NCBI RefSeq assembly: GCF_016545825.1
Contig: NC_052620.1
Coordinates: forward strand, 11,346,001 to 11,410,000
Origin: Eucalyptus grandis
Taxonomy: Eukaryota; Streptophyta; Magnoliopsida; Myrtales; Myrtaceae
Direction of reading: 5' to 3'
DNA: 64,000 nt
Numbering within the stretch: the stretch's first letter is position 1; every line of letters starts with the position of its first letter. The position numbers were made by a program, and so were the translations under genes. Positions 11,851 to 24,900 of this stretch are shown here, one piece after another. The notes under the pieces were generated by a model. The model was not told the origin of the DNA, searched no databases, and saw only the letters and a program-made list of their open reading frames with translations.

Positions 11851-12003
11851 GTGTTCCTTGGCGGTCACATGTGAGCGACTTCGGTGGTGGCGAGTGCGAT
11901 CGAAGTTAAGGCGGTGGTGCGTGGGGGTGGATGGAGTGGCTCTCGACGATGATGGTTCACAACTGGGAGACTGAAATCGATGATTGGGCTGATGGGTCGA
12001 TCC
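11851..12003 (+). repeat. Dispersed repeat, copy 2
   Basis: This is the partner of 6055-6251 in the same orientation. It lies between the stop codon of the LRR receptor kinase (12069) and the 5'-most remnant of the RING-ligase pseudogene. It is more GC-rich than its surroundings. The origin is unknown. Confidence 0.7.
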
Positions 12004-12068
12004 TTGGCTAAGCCCAATTTCGGACAATTCTTCATGTTAGAAGAGTTAGCATCCTGTACGATAGCTAT

Positions 12069-12557
12069 CTAAGCTATTGGTGGTTCATCTCGTTCATGTA
12101 AACCCAATGCAAAGAGTTTCTTCCTTATCCGGTGCAACTGATTTGCAACTTCATTGATGCTCATCCGTATTCCTGGCACTTGGTACGAACAAGCAACTCC
12201 AATGTTATACACCATAACTAAACATTCTTGAAATGTGTTATCCCTTTCGGAAGACCAATGTCGACGACTATAGGAGCCTAAATGGCTCTCTCTTTCATGA
12301 AGCAGAAAGTTGTCCGTGATTTCTAACACTCGTTCGGGCAAAGCTTGTGCAACAAAACTATGAAGAGTCAAATTGTCTCTGAATTTGTCATCAGTGGGAG
12401 TCAAACCTGTGAATATCTCCAATAACATAATGCCGAAACTATAGACATCTCCTTCTCTTGAAACTTCGCATCCCGTCGCATATTCTGCCACACATTTTGA
12501 TCAAGTCCAAATCAAATTAAATCAAAGTGTAATATGTATAAGACTATAATAGTTGTC

Positions 12558-12655
<98 letters not shown>

Positions 12656-15344
12656 CTGGTGGAGCATAACCCACTGTCCCTCTAAGACCCATTGAGCTCA
12701 TCTGATTATCTACAGTATCAAGGGATGATCCATGAAGGAATTTCATCAATCCAAAGTCGCCAACATGTGCGACCATCTCAGCATCTAAGAGGATATTGCT
12801 TGGCTTTAAATCACAATGAATGATGGGAATGTGGCACTGGTGATGAAGATAATCTAGTGCAGAAGCAACATCGATTGCAATATTTATCCTCCATATGAAA
12901 TTCAACTTATTCGGAAGCATATTCCCATGAGATGATGTTGCGTATGAGTGTAGCCACTGTTCCAAGCTTCCATTGTCCATGAATTTGTAGACTAGGGCCT
13001 TAAAATCATTTCCTTGGTAATCACTACTAGAGCAAACTGTAAGTATCTTCAAAAGATTTCGATGTTTGATGTTCTTTAATGCCTCACACTCAACTATAAA
13101 GCTATTCAGAGCACCACGACGGACTAAATGAAGCACCTTCACGGCAACAACCGTTCCATTGTCCTTGAGTATCCCCCTATAAACAGAACCAAAGCCTCCA
13201 ACACCGATCAAATTTGCCGAAGAAAAACCTTCAGTTGCTTTTAAGAGTGTCCCATAAGATACATTCAAATGTGAATCATCCATTGAACTTGAAACTGGTT
13301 CATTTACTTTCTTCTTCACCCAACAAAGATATATAAAAGCTGCAATAAGAGCCATTCCAACAACTCCAGAAATGATAGAAACGACAACTATCACTATATT
13401 GATCTTTATGCTTTTGTGGCTTTTGGAAATGCAGTTGGGGAGATGAAATTTCGGCAAGCCACCACAGAGCTCATTGTTCCCAACAATGGAAGTACCAACA
13501 GCATTCTTAAAGATTCCTTCACTTGGTAGCATACCTTCAAACTTATTATATGACAAATTCAAACGTTTTAAGGATTGAAATACTGCTAAGAATTCTGGAA
13601 TCTGACCTGACAAATTGTTGCGTGAAAGATCTAGTTCTTCGATGCCTCCTAATGATTTGATTGATTGTGGAATCGACCCGTGGAAGAAGTTGCCTTCCAT
13701 CCTCAATGATGCCAACGAAGTGCAATCACCTAAACTATTTGGGATTTCACCTACCAACAAATTGTCAGATATGTCCAACTTACTCAAAGCTCTCAAGTTG
13801 CCAACTTCTGTGGGTAGAATCCCAGTCAGATGGTTATGAGACAAACACAAAAGGATGGCTAATGATGAGAGACGGAAAAGATGTGGGGGTATGGCACCAC
13901 TAAGATTATTATAAGATAGATCGAGTCCATCAAGAGACCGGTAGTTTGATAGACGTGAAGGAATTTGCCCATGAAAGTTGTTCCCACTAAGATCTAATTG
14001 TATCATCTTGGTTAGATTTCCCAATGAAGATGGGATAGTCCCTCTCAGGTTGTTACTACACAATTGCAACATCTTTAGATTTTGTAGATTCCCTAAATTT
14101 AAGGGGATAACACCTGAAAGTTGGTTGGAATTCATAAATAATACCTCCAAGCTGACAAGATTCCCAATTTCTTCTGGAATCTCACCGGATATTTGATTCA
14201 TGTTTGTAAGAAATAATTTCAAAGTGGTGGATAAATTACCTAGGCATTTAGGTAACACCCCACCAAACTTGTTCTCGCCGATATTCACTTCCACTAATTC
14301 GGTGCTGTTAGTTAATGAGCAAAGGAAGCTCAAGTCTTCAGGTTGTCCATTTCCAAGTTGATTTACCCACACTGCAAGCAAACTAAAAGTATACAAATTT
14401 CCAAATGATGGTAATTTCCCAGAAAATCCATTAAGACTAACGCAAAGCGCACTTAGTTTTGTGCAATTCGATATTGAGGGAGGAATCGGCCCCTCAAGTT
14501 GGTTGTCAACTACATCAAAAGATTCAAGTTTTGGGAGTTTGAGGCCCATACTTGTTGGAAGAGTTCCTTGTATTTGGTTCTCTCCAACCCAAAAATCAAT
14601 TAGTGAAGAGAGGTTGAATAAGGAAGGTGGAATTGTACCTGACAATCTGTTCATTCCAAGGCTAATGTATTGCAAGTTTGTTAGGTGGCCTAAAACTTGG
14701 GGAATGCTCCCGCCCAAGTTGTTCCCTCCTAAATGAAGCATCTCCAGGGACGATAAATTGCCAATGAAGGAGGGAAAGTTCCCGGTTAAATTATTAAGTT
14801 GCAAAACTAAAACCCGGAGCTTCGTCAATGAATTGAGCTTCCTAGGAATTTCTCCAGTTAGCTCATTACGCCCAATCCAGAGTGCAAACAAGTCCAAGCA
14901 ACCTGATATGTTTTTGGGAATTTCACCAACCAATGAATTGTTGTGTAGTAGTAAGATACGAAGGCGGCGCAATTGGCCGATTTGCGGAGGGATTGCATGA
15001 TTGAGACTGTTGTTTTGGAGCCGCATTTCCTTCAAGAAGCTAAGATTCCCAATATGAGGAGAGATTGATCCAGAGAGTCCTTGTGATTGTAAGTCCAGGA
15101 CCGTGACCCTAGTGTGTCTCCGACCGCATGTAACGCCATACCACTGGCAAAACTTGATGCTATTGTTCCATGAGTTGAGCACGCAAAAAGGATCTCCGGT
15201 TATGCCAGCCTTAAATGCGAGAAGTGCGAGTTTATCTGTTTCATTGGTGGTGGAAGAGACTTGGTTAAAGCAAAGTGCAAGAGCAATACAGAGAAGCACG
15301 AGGCATGATGGAAACTCTGCAAAACTAATGCCCGCGAGTTTCAT
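12069..15344 (-). CDS. LRR receptor-like Ser/Thr kinase, subfamily XII, non-RD
   Basis: Two exons, 15344-12656 and 12484-12069, join in phase 1 to restore the APPE motif of the kinase (GYAPP, then EYATGCEVS) and give 1034 residues. The start is the ATG at 15342-15344; the frame upstream begins only with TTG. Order: signal peptide 1 to about 31 (hydrophobic CLVLLCIALALCF); an LRR N-cap with ALLAFKAGITGDP and WYGVTC; about 22 LRRs of the plant LxGxIP type; one membrane helix at about 645-672 followed by WVKKK; then a kinase with GVGGFGSVYRG near 711, VAVKVL near 733, HCDLKPSN near 845, DFG near 863 and APPE near 895. Cys replaces Arg before the catalytic Asp (HCD), making it non-RD, as in EFR, FLS2 and Xa21 type receptors. 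A pattern-recognition role is inferred from the family; the ligand is unknown. No stop or frameshift was seen, so the gene looks intact. Confidence 0.93.
12485..12655 (-). other. Receptor-kinase intron with (CT)n beside the donor
   Basis: The intron is 171 bp with donor GT at 12655-12654 and acceptor GGCAG ending at 12485. About 93 bp of it (12561-12653) is an uninterrupted AG/CT tract starting immediately after the donor dinucleotide. If the intron is kept, the frame stays open through a Ser-Leu run and then stops, which would remove kinase subdomains after APP. Confidence 0.9.
12561..12653. repeat. (AG)n/(CT)n microsatellite, about 46 units
   Basis: A pure dinucleotide tract on the + strand as AG. 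In transcript sense it is CT and begins next to the 5' splice site of the LRR receptor kinase intron. A tract of this length is expected to vary between individuals. Confidence 0.97.
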
Positions 15345-15462
15345 GACTCGAAGCCCCAAAAAGCGGGTAAATTTGAGAAACAAAGGGCAAGATGAGTGCT
15401 ACTAGAAACTTTGAAGAGCTTTACAAGAGTGGGGTGTCGATTTTGAAGCGTTATTCTTATCC

Positions 15463-15469
15463 TTTTATA
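15463..15469 (-). promoter_or_regulatory. TATA box of the LRR receptor kinase
   Basis: TATAAAA on the - strand, about 120 bp upstream of the ATG at 15344, in the sequence CTATAAAAGG. The distance leaves a normal plant 5' leader of roughly 80-90 bp. No other promoter element was identified with confidence. Confidence 0.65.
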
Positions 15470-17380
15470 GGAAGGTGTCAATTCTTATTTTATTTTTTCA
15501 GGACAGCTTTTAGAAGCCTTTTTCTTCTTTTTTCTTTTTGACTAGGTAGCCATTGAAGTGCTTTTCTTCTTTTGACGGGTTTTTCTGCCTTTGGAGAAGA
15601 GTTTGCCAGGCCATCTGTGCGTATCGTGGGCGCTGGAGTGAATGGAAGAAGGGAATGAAAACTCACTTTAGTTGGAGGACATGGATGTTTCAATTGGAGG
15701 CAACTTAAACGAAGGGGAGAAATGGACCTGGAGTTTCAGGGCCATATTCTTTTTTCTGATATGTGATGAGTCAGCTTTTTGCTTGGCTTGGTTTTCTTTT
15801 TGAGAATGAAGACTCTGCAAGATGATCTTGAAAATGTAAATTCTTTGTATAGGGGAATGAAAATTCTTCCCATTAAAATGGCACTAGAGGCACATTTTTT
15901 TTCCTTTTTATTTTAAATAATTTTAATGTTAGCTACTCACTTTGAAATCTAAACTCCCTTCATCCATGTTCATGTATCCTTTAGGAAGAAAGTAGTAATA
16001 CAGTTAATGAATTTTGCCCATCTAATACTTTTGGATGTAATTGGTTTCAATATAATTGCTTAAAATGAATATTTGTTGTTATGGTCGGTGGATTTTTATT
16101 ATTATAGTATAATTTCGCATAATTTTTGGGAGCAAAATGTTACTCTCTCAAGACATTGCATTCATATAATTTTCTCTCTTGAATGCAAATGTTGTTCCTA
16201 GTCGCTTTAATCCTCAACCATCAATATCAATGTATTAAGGGAAAACGAAAATAAAAGTGCAGGAACAAACTCAATTTAATTGTAAGTTAGAGGGTGCATA
16301 TGTAATCTACAATATTCTATGAAAAATGACCTTACTGTAAGGACACTAGTGATGAGATGGCATTACTCCATAACATCAACGACATTAGATCCAAATGCGA
16401 AAATTAAAACTTAACTAGATGTTAACATAAGAAAATGTTTGTCCCTATTGTCCATATAAGCAATTCTATCCACCTCTATTATCTTATTATGATCAATATT
16501 GACTTGTTCTTTCCAAATTACTCGTAGTTGTCCGTCACCCATCTACTTATTAATTTGATCTAAACAGGTAGCACGTGAGAAAGCCGATATGCATTGATTG
16601 AAAACTACAACATTATGGCATTGTAGTTTTTGTGATTCATAATTGTTAATTTCATTTTTCACTTGTTGAAATGAGTAAAACGCCATTATATCTATGCAAG
16701 AAAATCAACTGAGAAATAGAATATACATAGCTCAGCCTTAATCTTCACTTTCATCACATTCCAGGGAAAAAGTAACGAAAATTCAGTTATTTAGTAATAC
16801 AAAGAAAAACGTATTATGCACTATTGAGCCACGTGGATCTCCCAACAATCAGTGGCCAAGCCCTATTTTAATAAGGATTTTGTCTATAGGACACTCTTAA
16901 ACACCTCATAAATATAAGTTTGTCATTTTTAGCATAAGTATCTTAAAGGACTCATGAACAAAACCATTTTGATAACAGTCGTTTTCTTTTCAGATAATCA
17001 TAATGGTGACATCATATATTCCTCTAGCATATATAGAACAAAAAAAGTTAAATGATAAAATTGTTTCCCTTCATCCACGGACAACGAATCGAGAAATTTA
17101 ATAGGTTTGTAATTGGGACTCTTACTCTCAGCGATTTTTGAGGGAAGTGTAGAATTCTTTTGTCTGTAAGATACTACAAGCATCTATATTCTTAGCCATG
17201 AACAAAACCTAGCTAGCATTTTCCCTCTAATATTCATTAAGCATTCAGTAATCATAATTCTTGGAAAAACTCTATTTAATGCACGTATTATAGGATTGAT
17301 TATTTTTCATACCATAATGATTAATAATTAATTGACGCAATAACACAAAATACTTAAATGTAATCATATATTACACCATA
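15470..17380. other. AT-rich intergenic spacer before the satellite
   Basis: It holds the presumed upstream region of the LRR receptor kinase and then AT-rich DNA up to the left edge of the satellite. No exon, RNA gene or recognisable element was seen. The small open frames at 15490-15693 and 16998-17183 have no coding signal. Confidence 0.5.
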
Positions 17381-19950
17381 TTCTTTATGTAATGAGTCCA
17401 ATGAAATTTCACTAATGATAATCTATTTTGTGGCAGCATAGACATATGTGTCGCACCACATGACGCAACCACTTGAATTCTTGCTTAACCGCTGATGCAT
17501 AGAAATCACACTTTTCTATTTTTTCTAAAAGATTTTAGAGTTTCTATTATTAGTTAAAATAAAATATTATGTAAGTACTGATTATTTAATATGTATAATT
17601 AATTTATAATGACCTCTTTATGTATGACAAAGATAAGCGAGAGATTTTATATATATTGCAAATCTTTTTCAAAACGCGTAAGGAAGAGACTTCATATACA
17701 TATCACATTTAGTCAACAAAACTATTGCTTAGTAGGTTCAAGACCCCAAGCAGAAGTGGATAGACATGATTATGAATGGAAAGTAAGGATGGACAGGAGA
17801 CTGGAATATTAGCTTTACAAATTGTGAAGAAACTTATTAAGAAGGTTCCAATTTTTTAGACAATCTCTTGAAAGGCTTTCCTTCAAATCCTCTTTTTCTT
17901 TTTGGTAGACAAGTCACAACAATAAGTATCATGCATTCAGTGAACGAGAAACTATCAACCATGAATGGAGTCTCAAATGGTCACAACTTTCATACTTCCA
18001 AATGACAAGTAAAATTTATGCTCTGAATTGCAGTCAAGCCATGTGCGAAAATTAACTTTTGCATGAGATATGTTTTGCCATGATCAATGGCTATGATTGT
18101 GCATGATTCATCGTGGGCCATGATCAGCATAAGCATGTCCCTTAATTTGGGGTGGAAATTTGTAAGAAGCCTGGTTGTCAGGGCGTTGATTTCTCAGTCA
18201 ATTAGTGCTTTGTCCATGCCACTACTTTGATATTCCATAAAATAAAGTGGAGTGTCAAATGGCCGTCACTTTGAAACTCCCAAATGACAAGTAAAAATTA
18301 CGCTCTAAATTACAGTGAAGTCAGTGTGCAAATACTAAGTCTTCCATGAGATATGTTTTGCGATGCTCTTTATGCATTGAGCCAAATGAAATTTCATTAA
18401 TGATTATATGTTTTATGGCAACATAGATATGTGTCACACCACATGACACAACCACCTGAATTCTTTCTCAACCGTTGATGCATAGAAATCACACTTTTTA
18501 TTTTCTAAAATATTTTAGAGTTTCTATTATTAATTAAGATAAAAATTATGTAAGTATTTATTATTTAATATGTATAATTAATATATAATGACCTCTTTAT
18601 TTATGACATAGATAAGTGAGAGAATTTATATATATTGCAAATCTTTTTCAAAATGTGTAAGGAAGAGACTCCATATACATATATAACATTTAGTCAGGAA
18701 AACAACCGCTTTATAGGTTGAAGACCCCAAGCAGAAGTGGGTAGACATGATTATGAATGGAAAGTAAGGATAGAAAGGAGACTAGAATATTAGCTTTGCA
18801 AACTGTGAAGAAACTTATTAAGAAAGTTCCGATTTTTTAGACGATTTCTTCAAGGACTTTTCTTCCATTCCTTTTTTTTTTTTTTTGGCAGACAAGTCAC
18901 AACAATAAGTATCAATCATTCAATGAACGAGAAACTATCAACCATCGATGGAGTCTCAAATGGTCAAGACTTTGATACTTCCAAATGACAAGTAAAAATT
19001 ACACTCCGTGCAGTCAAGCCATGTGCGAAAATTAACTCTTGCATGAGATATATTTTTCCATGATCAATGGCTATGATTGTGCATGATTCATTGTGGGCCA
19101 TGATCAGCATAAGCATGTCCCTTAATTTGGGGAGGAAATTTGTGAGAAGCCTAGTTGTCAGGGCGTTGATTTCTAAGTCAATTAGTGCTTTGTCCATGCC
19201 ACTACTTTGATATTCCATAAAATAAAGTGGAGTGTCAAATGGTCACGACTTTGATAGTCCCAAATGACAAGTAAAAATTACGCTCCAAATTACAGCCAAG
19301 TCAGTGTGCAAATATTAAGTCTTCCATGAGATATGTTTTGCGATGATCTTTATGCATTGAGCCAAATGAAATTTCACTAATGATTATATGTTTTATGGCA
19401 ACATAGACATGTGTCACACCACATGACACAACCAACTGAATTCTTTCTCAAGCTTGTTGATGCATAGAAATCACACTTTTTATTTTCTAAAATATTTTAG
19501 AGTTTCTATTATTAATTAAGATAAAAAAAAAAATTATGTAAGTACTTATTATTTAATATGTATAATTAATATATAATGACCTCTTTATGTATGACATAGA
19601 TAAGTGAGAGAATTTATATATATTGCAAATCTTTTTCAAAATGTGTAAGGAAGAGACTCCATATACATATATAACATTTAGTCAGCAAAACTACCGCTTC
19701 CAAGGTCCAAGACCCCAAGCAGAAGTGGGTAGACATGATTATGAATGGAAAGTAAGGATAGAAAGGAGACTAGAATAATAGCTTTGCAAACTGTGAAGAA
19801 ACTTATTAAGAAAGTTCCGATTTTTAGACGATTTCTTCAAGGACTTTTCTTCCACTTTTTTTTTTTTTTTTTTCGCAGACAAGTCACAACAATAAGTATC
19901 AATCATTCAATGAACGAGAAACTATCAACCATCGATGGAGTCTCAAATGG

Positions 19951-21917
19951 TCACGACTTTGATACTTCCAAATGACAAGTAAAAATTACACTCCGAATTG
20001 CAGTCAAGCCATGTGCGAAAATTAACTCTTGCATGAGATATATTTTTCCATGATCAATGGCTATGATTGTGCATGATTCATTGTGGGCCATGATCAGCAT
20101 AAGCATGTCCCTTAATTTGGGGAGGAAATTTGTGAGAAGCCTAGTTGTCAGGGCGTTGATTTCTAAGTCAATTAGTGCTTTGTCCATGCCACTACTTTGA
20201 TATTCCATAAAATAAAGTGGAGTGTCAAATGGTCACGACTTTGATAGTCCCAAATGACAAGTAAAAATTACGCTCCAAATTACAGCCAAGTCGGTGTGCA
20301 AATATTAAGTCTTCCATGAGATATGTTTTGCGATGATCTTTATGCATTGAGCCAAATGAAATTTCACTAATGATTATATGTTTTATGGCAACATAGACAT
20401 GTGTCACACCACATGACACAACCAACTGAATTCTTTCTCAACTGTTGATGCATAGAAATCACACTTTTTATTTTCTAAAATATTTTAGAGTTTCTATTAT
20501 TAATTAAGATAAAAAAAATTATGTAAGTACTTATTATTTAATATGTATAATTAATATATAATGACCTCTTTATGTATGACATAGATAAGTGAGAGAATTT
20601 ATATATATTGCAAATCTTTTTCAAAATGTGTAAGGAAGAGACTCCATATACATATATAACATTTAGTCAGCAAAACTACCGCTTCCAAGGTCCAAGACCC
20701 CAAGCAGAAGTGGGTAGACATGATTATGAATGGAAAGTAAGGATAGAAAGGAGACTAGAATAATAGCTTTGCAAACTGTGAAGAAACTTATTAAGAAAGT
20801 TCCGATTTTTTAGACGATTTCTTCAAGGACTTTTCTTCCACTTTTTTTTTTTTTTTTCGCAGACAAGTCACAACAATAAGTATCAATCATTCAATGAACG
20901 AGAAACTATCAACCATCGATGGAGTCTCAAATGGTCACGACTTTGATACTTCCAAATGACAAGTAAAAATTACACTCCGAATTGCAGTCAAGCCATGTGC
21001 GAAAATTAACTCTTGCATGAGATATATTTTTCCATGATCAATGGCTATGATTGTGCATGATTCATTGTGGGCCATGATCAGCATAAGCATGTCCCTTAAT
21101 TTGGGGAGGAAATTTGTGAGAAGCCTAGTTGTCAGGGCGTTGATTTCTAAGTCAATTAGTGCTTTGTCCATGCCACTACCTTGATATTCCATAAAATAAA
21201 GTGGAGTGTCAAATGGTCACGACTTTGATAGTCCCAAATGACAAGTAAAAATTACGCTCCAAATTACAGCCAAGTCGGTGTGCAAATATTAAGTCTTCCA
21301 TGAGATATGTTTTGCGATGATCTTTATGCATTGAGCCAAATGAAATTTCACTAATGATTATATGTTTTATGGCAACATAGACATGTGTCACACCACATGA
21401 CACAACCAACTGAATTCTTTCTCAACTGTTGATGCATAGAAATCACACTTTTTATTTTCTAAAATATTTTAGAGTTTCTATTATTAATTAAGATAAAAAA
21501 AATTATGTAAGTACTTATTATTTAATATGTATAATTAATATATAATGACCTCTTTATGTATGACATAGATAAGTGAGAGAATTTATATATATTGCAAATC
21601 TTTTTCAAAATGTGTAAGGAAGAGACTCCATATACATATATAACATTTAGTCAGCAAAACTACCGCTTCCAAGGTCCAAGACCCCAAGCAGAAGTGGGTA
21701 GACATGATTATGAATGGAAAGTAAGGATAGAAAGGAGACTAGAATAATAGCTTTGCAAACTGTGAAGAAACTTATTAAGAAAGTTCCGATTTTTTAGACG
21801 ATTTCTTCAAGGACTTTTCTTCCACTTTTTTTTTTTTTTTGGCAGACAAGTCACAACAATAAGTATGAATCATTCAATGAACGAGAAACTATCAACCATC
21901 GATGGAGTCTCAAATGG
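19951..21917. repeat. Pair of near-identical neighbouring monomers
   Basis: The monomer beginning at the GATACTTCC landmark at 19951 and the next one at 20935 are 984 bp apart and agree almost base for base. In the 85-codon frame I saw one difference (TACTTTG versus TACCTTG near 21180). Other neighbours differ at many more sites. This points to a recent duplication or conversion within the array. Confidence 0.8.
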
Positions 21918-24900
21918 TCACGACTTTGATACTTCCAAATGACAAGTAAAAATTACACTCCGAATTGCGGTGAAGCCATGTGCGAAAATTAACTCTTGCA
22001 TGAGATATATTTTTCCATGATCAATGGCTATGATTGTGCATGATTCATTGTGGGCCATGATCAGCATAAGCATGTCCCTTAATTTGGGGAGGAAATTTGT
22101 GAGAAGCCTGGTTGTCGGGGCATTGATTTCTAAGTCAATTAGTGCTTTGTCCATGCCACTACTTTGATATTCCATAAAATAAAGTGGAGTGTCAAATGGT
22201 CGTGACTTTGATACTCCCAAATGACAAGTAATAATTACGCTCCAAATTACAGCCAAGTCAGTGTGCAAATATTAAGTCTTCCATGAGATATGTTTTGCGA
22301 TGATCTTTATGCATTGAGCCAAATGAAATTTCACGAAAGATTATATGTTTTATGGCAACATAGACATGTGTCACACCACATGACACAACCACCTGAATTC
22401 TTTCTCAACCGTTTGATGCATAGAAATCACACTTTTTATTTTCTAAAATATTTTAGAGTTTCTATTATTAATTAAGATAAAAAATTATGTAAGTACTTAT
22501 TATTTAATATGTATAATTAATATATAATGACCTCTTTAAGTATGACATAGATAAGTGAGAGAATTTATATATATTGCAAATCTTTTACAAAACGTGCAAG
22601 GAAGAGACTGCATGTACATATAATATTTAGTCAGCAAAACTACCGCTTGCAAGGTCCAAGGCCCCAAGCATAAGTGGGTAGACATGATTATGAATGAAAA
22701 GTAAGGATAGAAAGGAGTCTAGAATATGAGCTATGCAAACTGTGAAGAAACTTATTAAGAAAGTTCCGATTTTTTAGACGATTTCTTCAAGGACTTTTCT
22801 TCCATTCCTTTTTTTTTTTTTTTTGGCAGACAAGTCACAACAATAAGTATCATTCATTCAATGAACGAGAAACTATCAACCATCGATGGAGTCTCAAATG
22901 GTCACGACTTTGATACTTCCAAATGACAAGTAAAAATTACAGTCCGAATTGCAGTCAAGCCATGTGCGAAAATTAACTCTTGCATGAGATATATATTTCC
23001 ATGATCAATGGCTATGATTGTGCATGATTCATCGTGGGACATGATCAGCATAAGCATGTCCCTTAATTTGGGGCAGAAATTTGTGAGAAGCCTGGTTGTG
23101 AGGGCGTTGATTTCTAAGTCAATTAGTGCTTTGTCCATGCCACTACTTTGATATTCCATAAAATAAAGTGGAGTGTCAAATGGTCGCGACTTTGATACTC
23201 CCAAATGACAACTAAAAATTACGCTCCAAATTACAGCCAAGTCAGTGTGCAAATATTAAGTCTTCCATGAGATATGTTTTGCGATGATCTTTATGCATTG
23301 AGCCAAATGAAATTTCACTAATGATTATATGTTTTATGGCAACATAGACATGTGTCACACCACATGACACAACCACCTGAATTCTTTCTCAACCGTTGAT
23401 GCATAGAAATCACACTTTTTATTTTCTAAAATATTTTAGAGTTTCTATTATTAATTAAGATAAAAAATTATGTAAGGACTTATTATTTAATATGTATAAT
23501 TAATATATAATGACCTCTTTATGTATGACATAGATAAGTGAGAGAATTTATATATATTGCAAATCTTTTCAAAACGTGTAAGGAAGAGACTGCATGTGCA
23601 TATAATATTTAGTCAGCAAAACTACACGCTTGCAAGGTCCAAGGCCCCAAGCAGAAGTGGGTAGACATGATTATGAATGGAAAGTAAGGATTGAAAGGGG
23701 ACTTGAATATTAGCTTCGCAAACTGTGAAGAAACTTATTAAGAAAGTTCCGATTTTTTAGACGATTTCTTGAAGGGCTTTTCTTCCATTTCTTTTTTTTT
23801 TTTTGCTAGACCAGTCACAACTATAGGTATCATTCATTCAATGAACGAGAAACTATCAACCATCGATGGAGTCTCAAATGGTCACGACTTTGATACTTCC
23901 AAATGACAAGTAAAAATTACACTCCGAATTGCAGTCAAGCCATGTGCGAAAGCTAACTGTTGCATGAGATATATTTTTCCATGATCAACGGCTATGATTG
24001 TGCATGATTCATCGTGGGCCATGATCAGCATAAGCATGTCCCTTAATTTGGGGAGGAAATTTGTGAGAAGCCTGGTTGTCAGGGCGTTGATTTCTCAGTC
24101 AATTAGTGCTTTGTCCATGCCACTACTTTGATATTCCATAAAATAAAGTGGAGTGTCAAATGGTCGCGACTTTGATACTCCAAAATGAGAAGTAAAAATT
24201 ACGCTCCAAATTACAGCCAAGTCAGTGTGCAAATATTAAGTCTTCCATGAGATATGTTTTGCGATGATCTTTATGCATTGAGCAAAATGAAATTTAACTA
24301 ATGATTATATGTTTTAGGGCAACATAGACATGTGTCACACCACATGACACAACCACCTGAATTCTTTCTCAACCGTTGATGCATAGAAATCACACTTTTT
24401 ATTTTCTAAAATATTTTAGAATTTCTATTATTAATTAAGATAAAAAAAATTTGTAAGGACTTATTATTTAATATGTATAATTAATATATAATGACCTCTT
24501 TATGTATGGCATAGATAAGTGAGAGAATTTATATATATTGCAAATCTTTTTGAAAACGTGTAAGGAAGAGACTTCATGTACATATAATATTTAGTCAGCA
24601 AACTACCGCTTGCAAGGTCCAAGGCCCCAAGAAGTGGGTAGACATGATTATGAATGGAAACTAAGTATAGAAAGGAGACTTGAATCTTAGCTTTGCAAAC
24701 TGTGAAGAAACTTATTAAGAAAGTTCCGATTTTTAGACGATTTCTTGAAGGGCTTTTCTTCCATTCCTTTTTTTTTTTTTTTTTGCAGACCAGTCACAAC
24801 AATAACTATGATTCATTCAATGAACGAGAAACTATCAACCATCGATGGAGTCTCAAATGGTCACGACTTTGATACTTCCAAATGACAAGTAAAAATTACA

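Noticed and set aside
12602..12656. Ser-Leu repeat at the C-terminus of the receptor kinase frame
   Set aside because: It is translation of the intronic CT tract. Splicing at the GT next to it restores the conserved APPE motif and a full kinase domain.
15345..15383. Upstream extension of the receptor kinase by 13 codons
   Set aside because: The extension would start with TTG. The first ATG, at 15344, is followed by a good signal peptide.
15490..15693. Lys-rich small open frame upstream of the receptor kinase
   Set aside because: It overlaps the presumed promoter region, has no family resemblance, and its Lys-rich end comes from a T-rich tract on the + strand.
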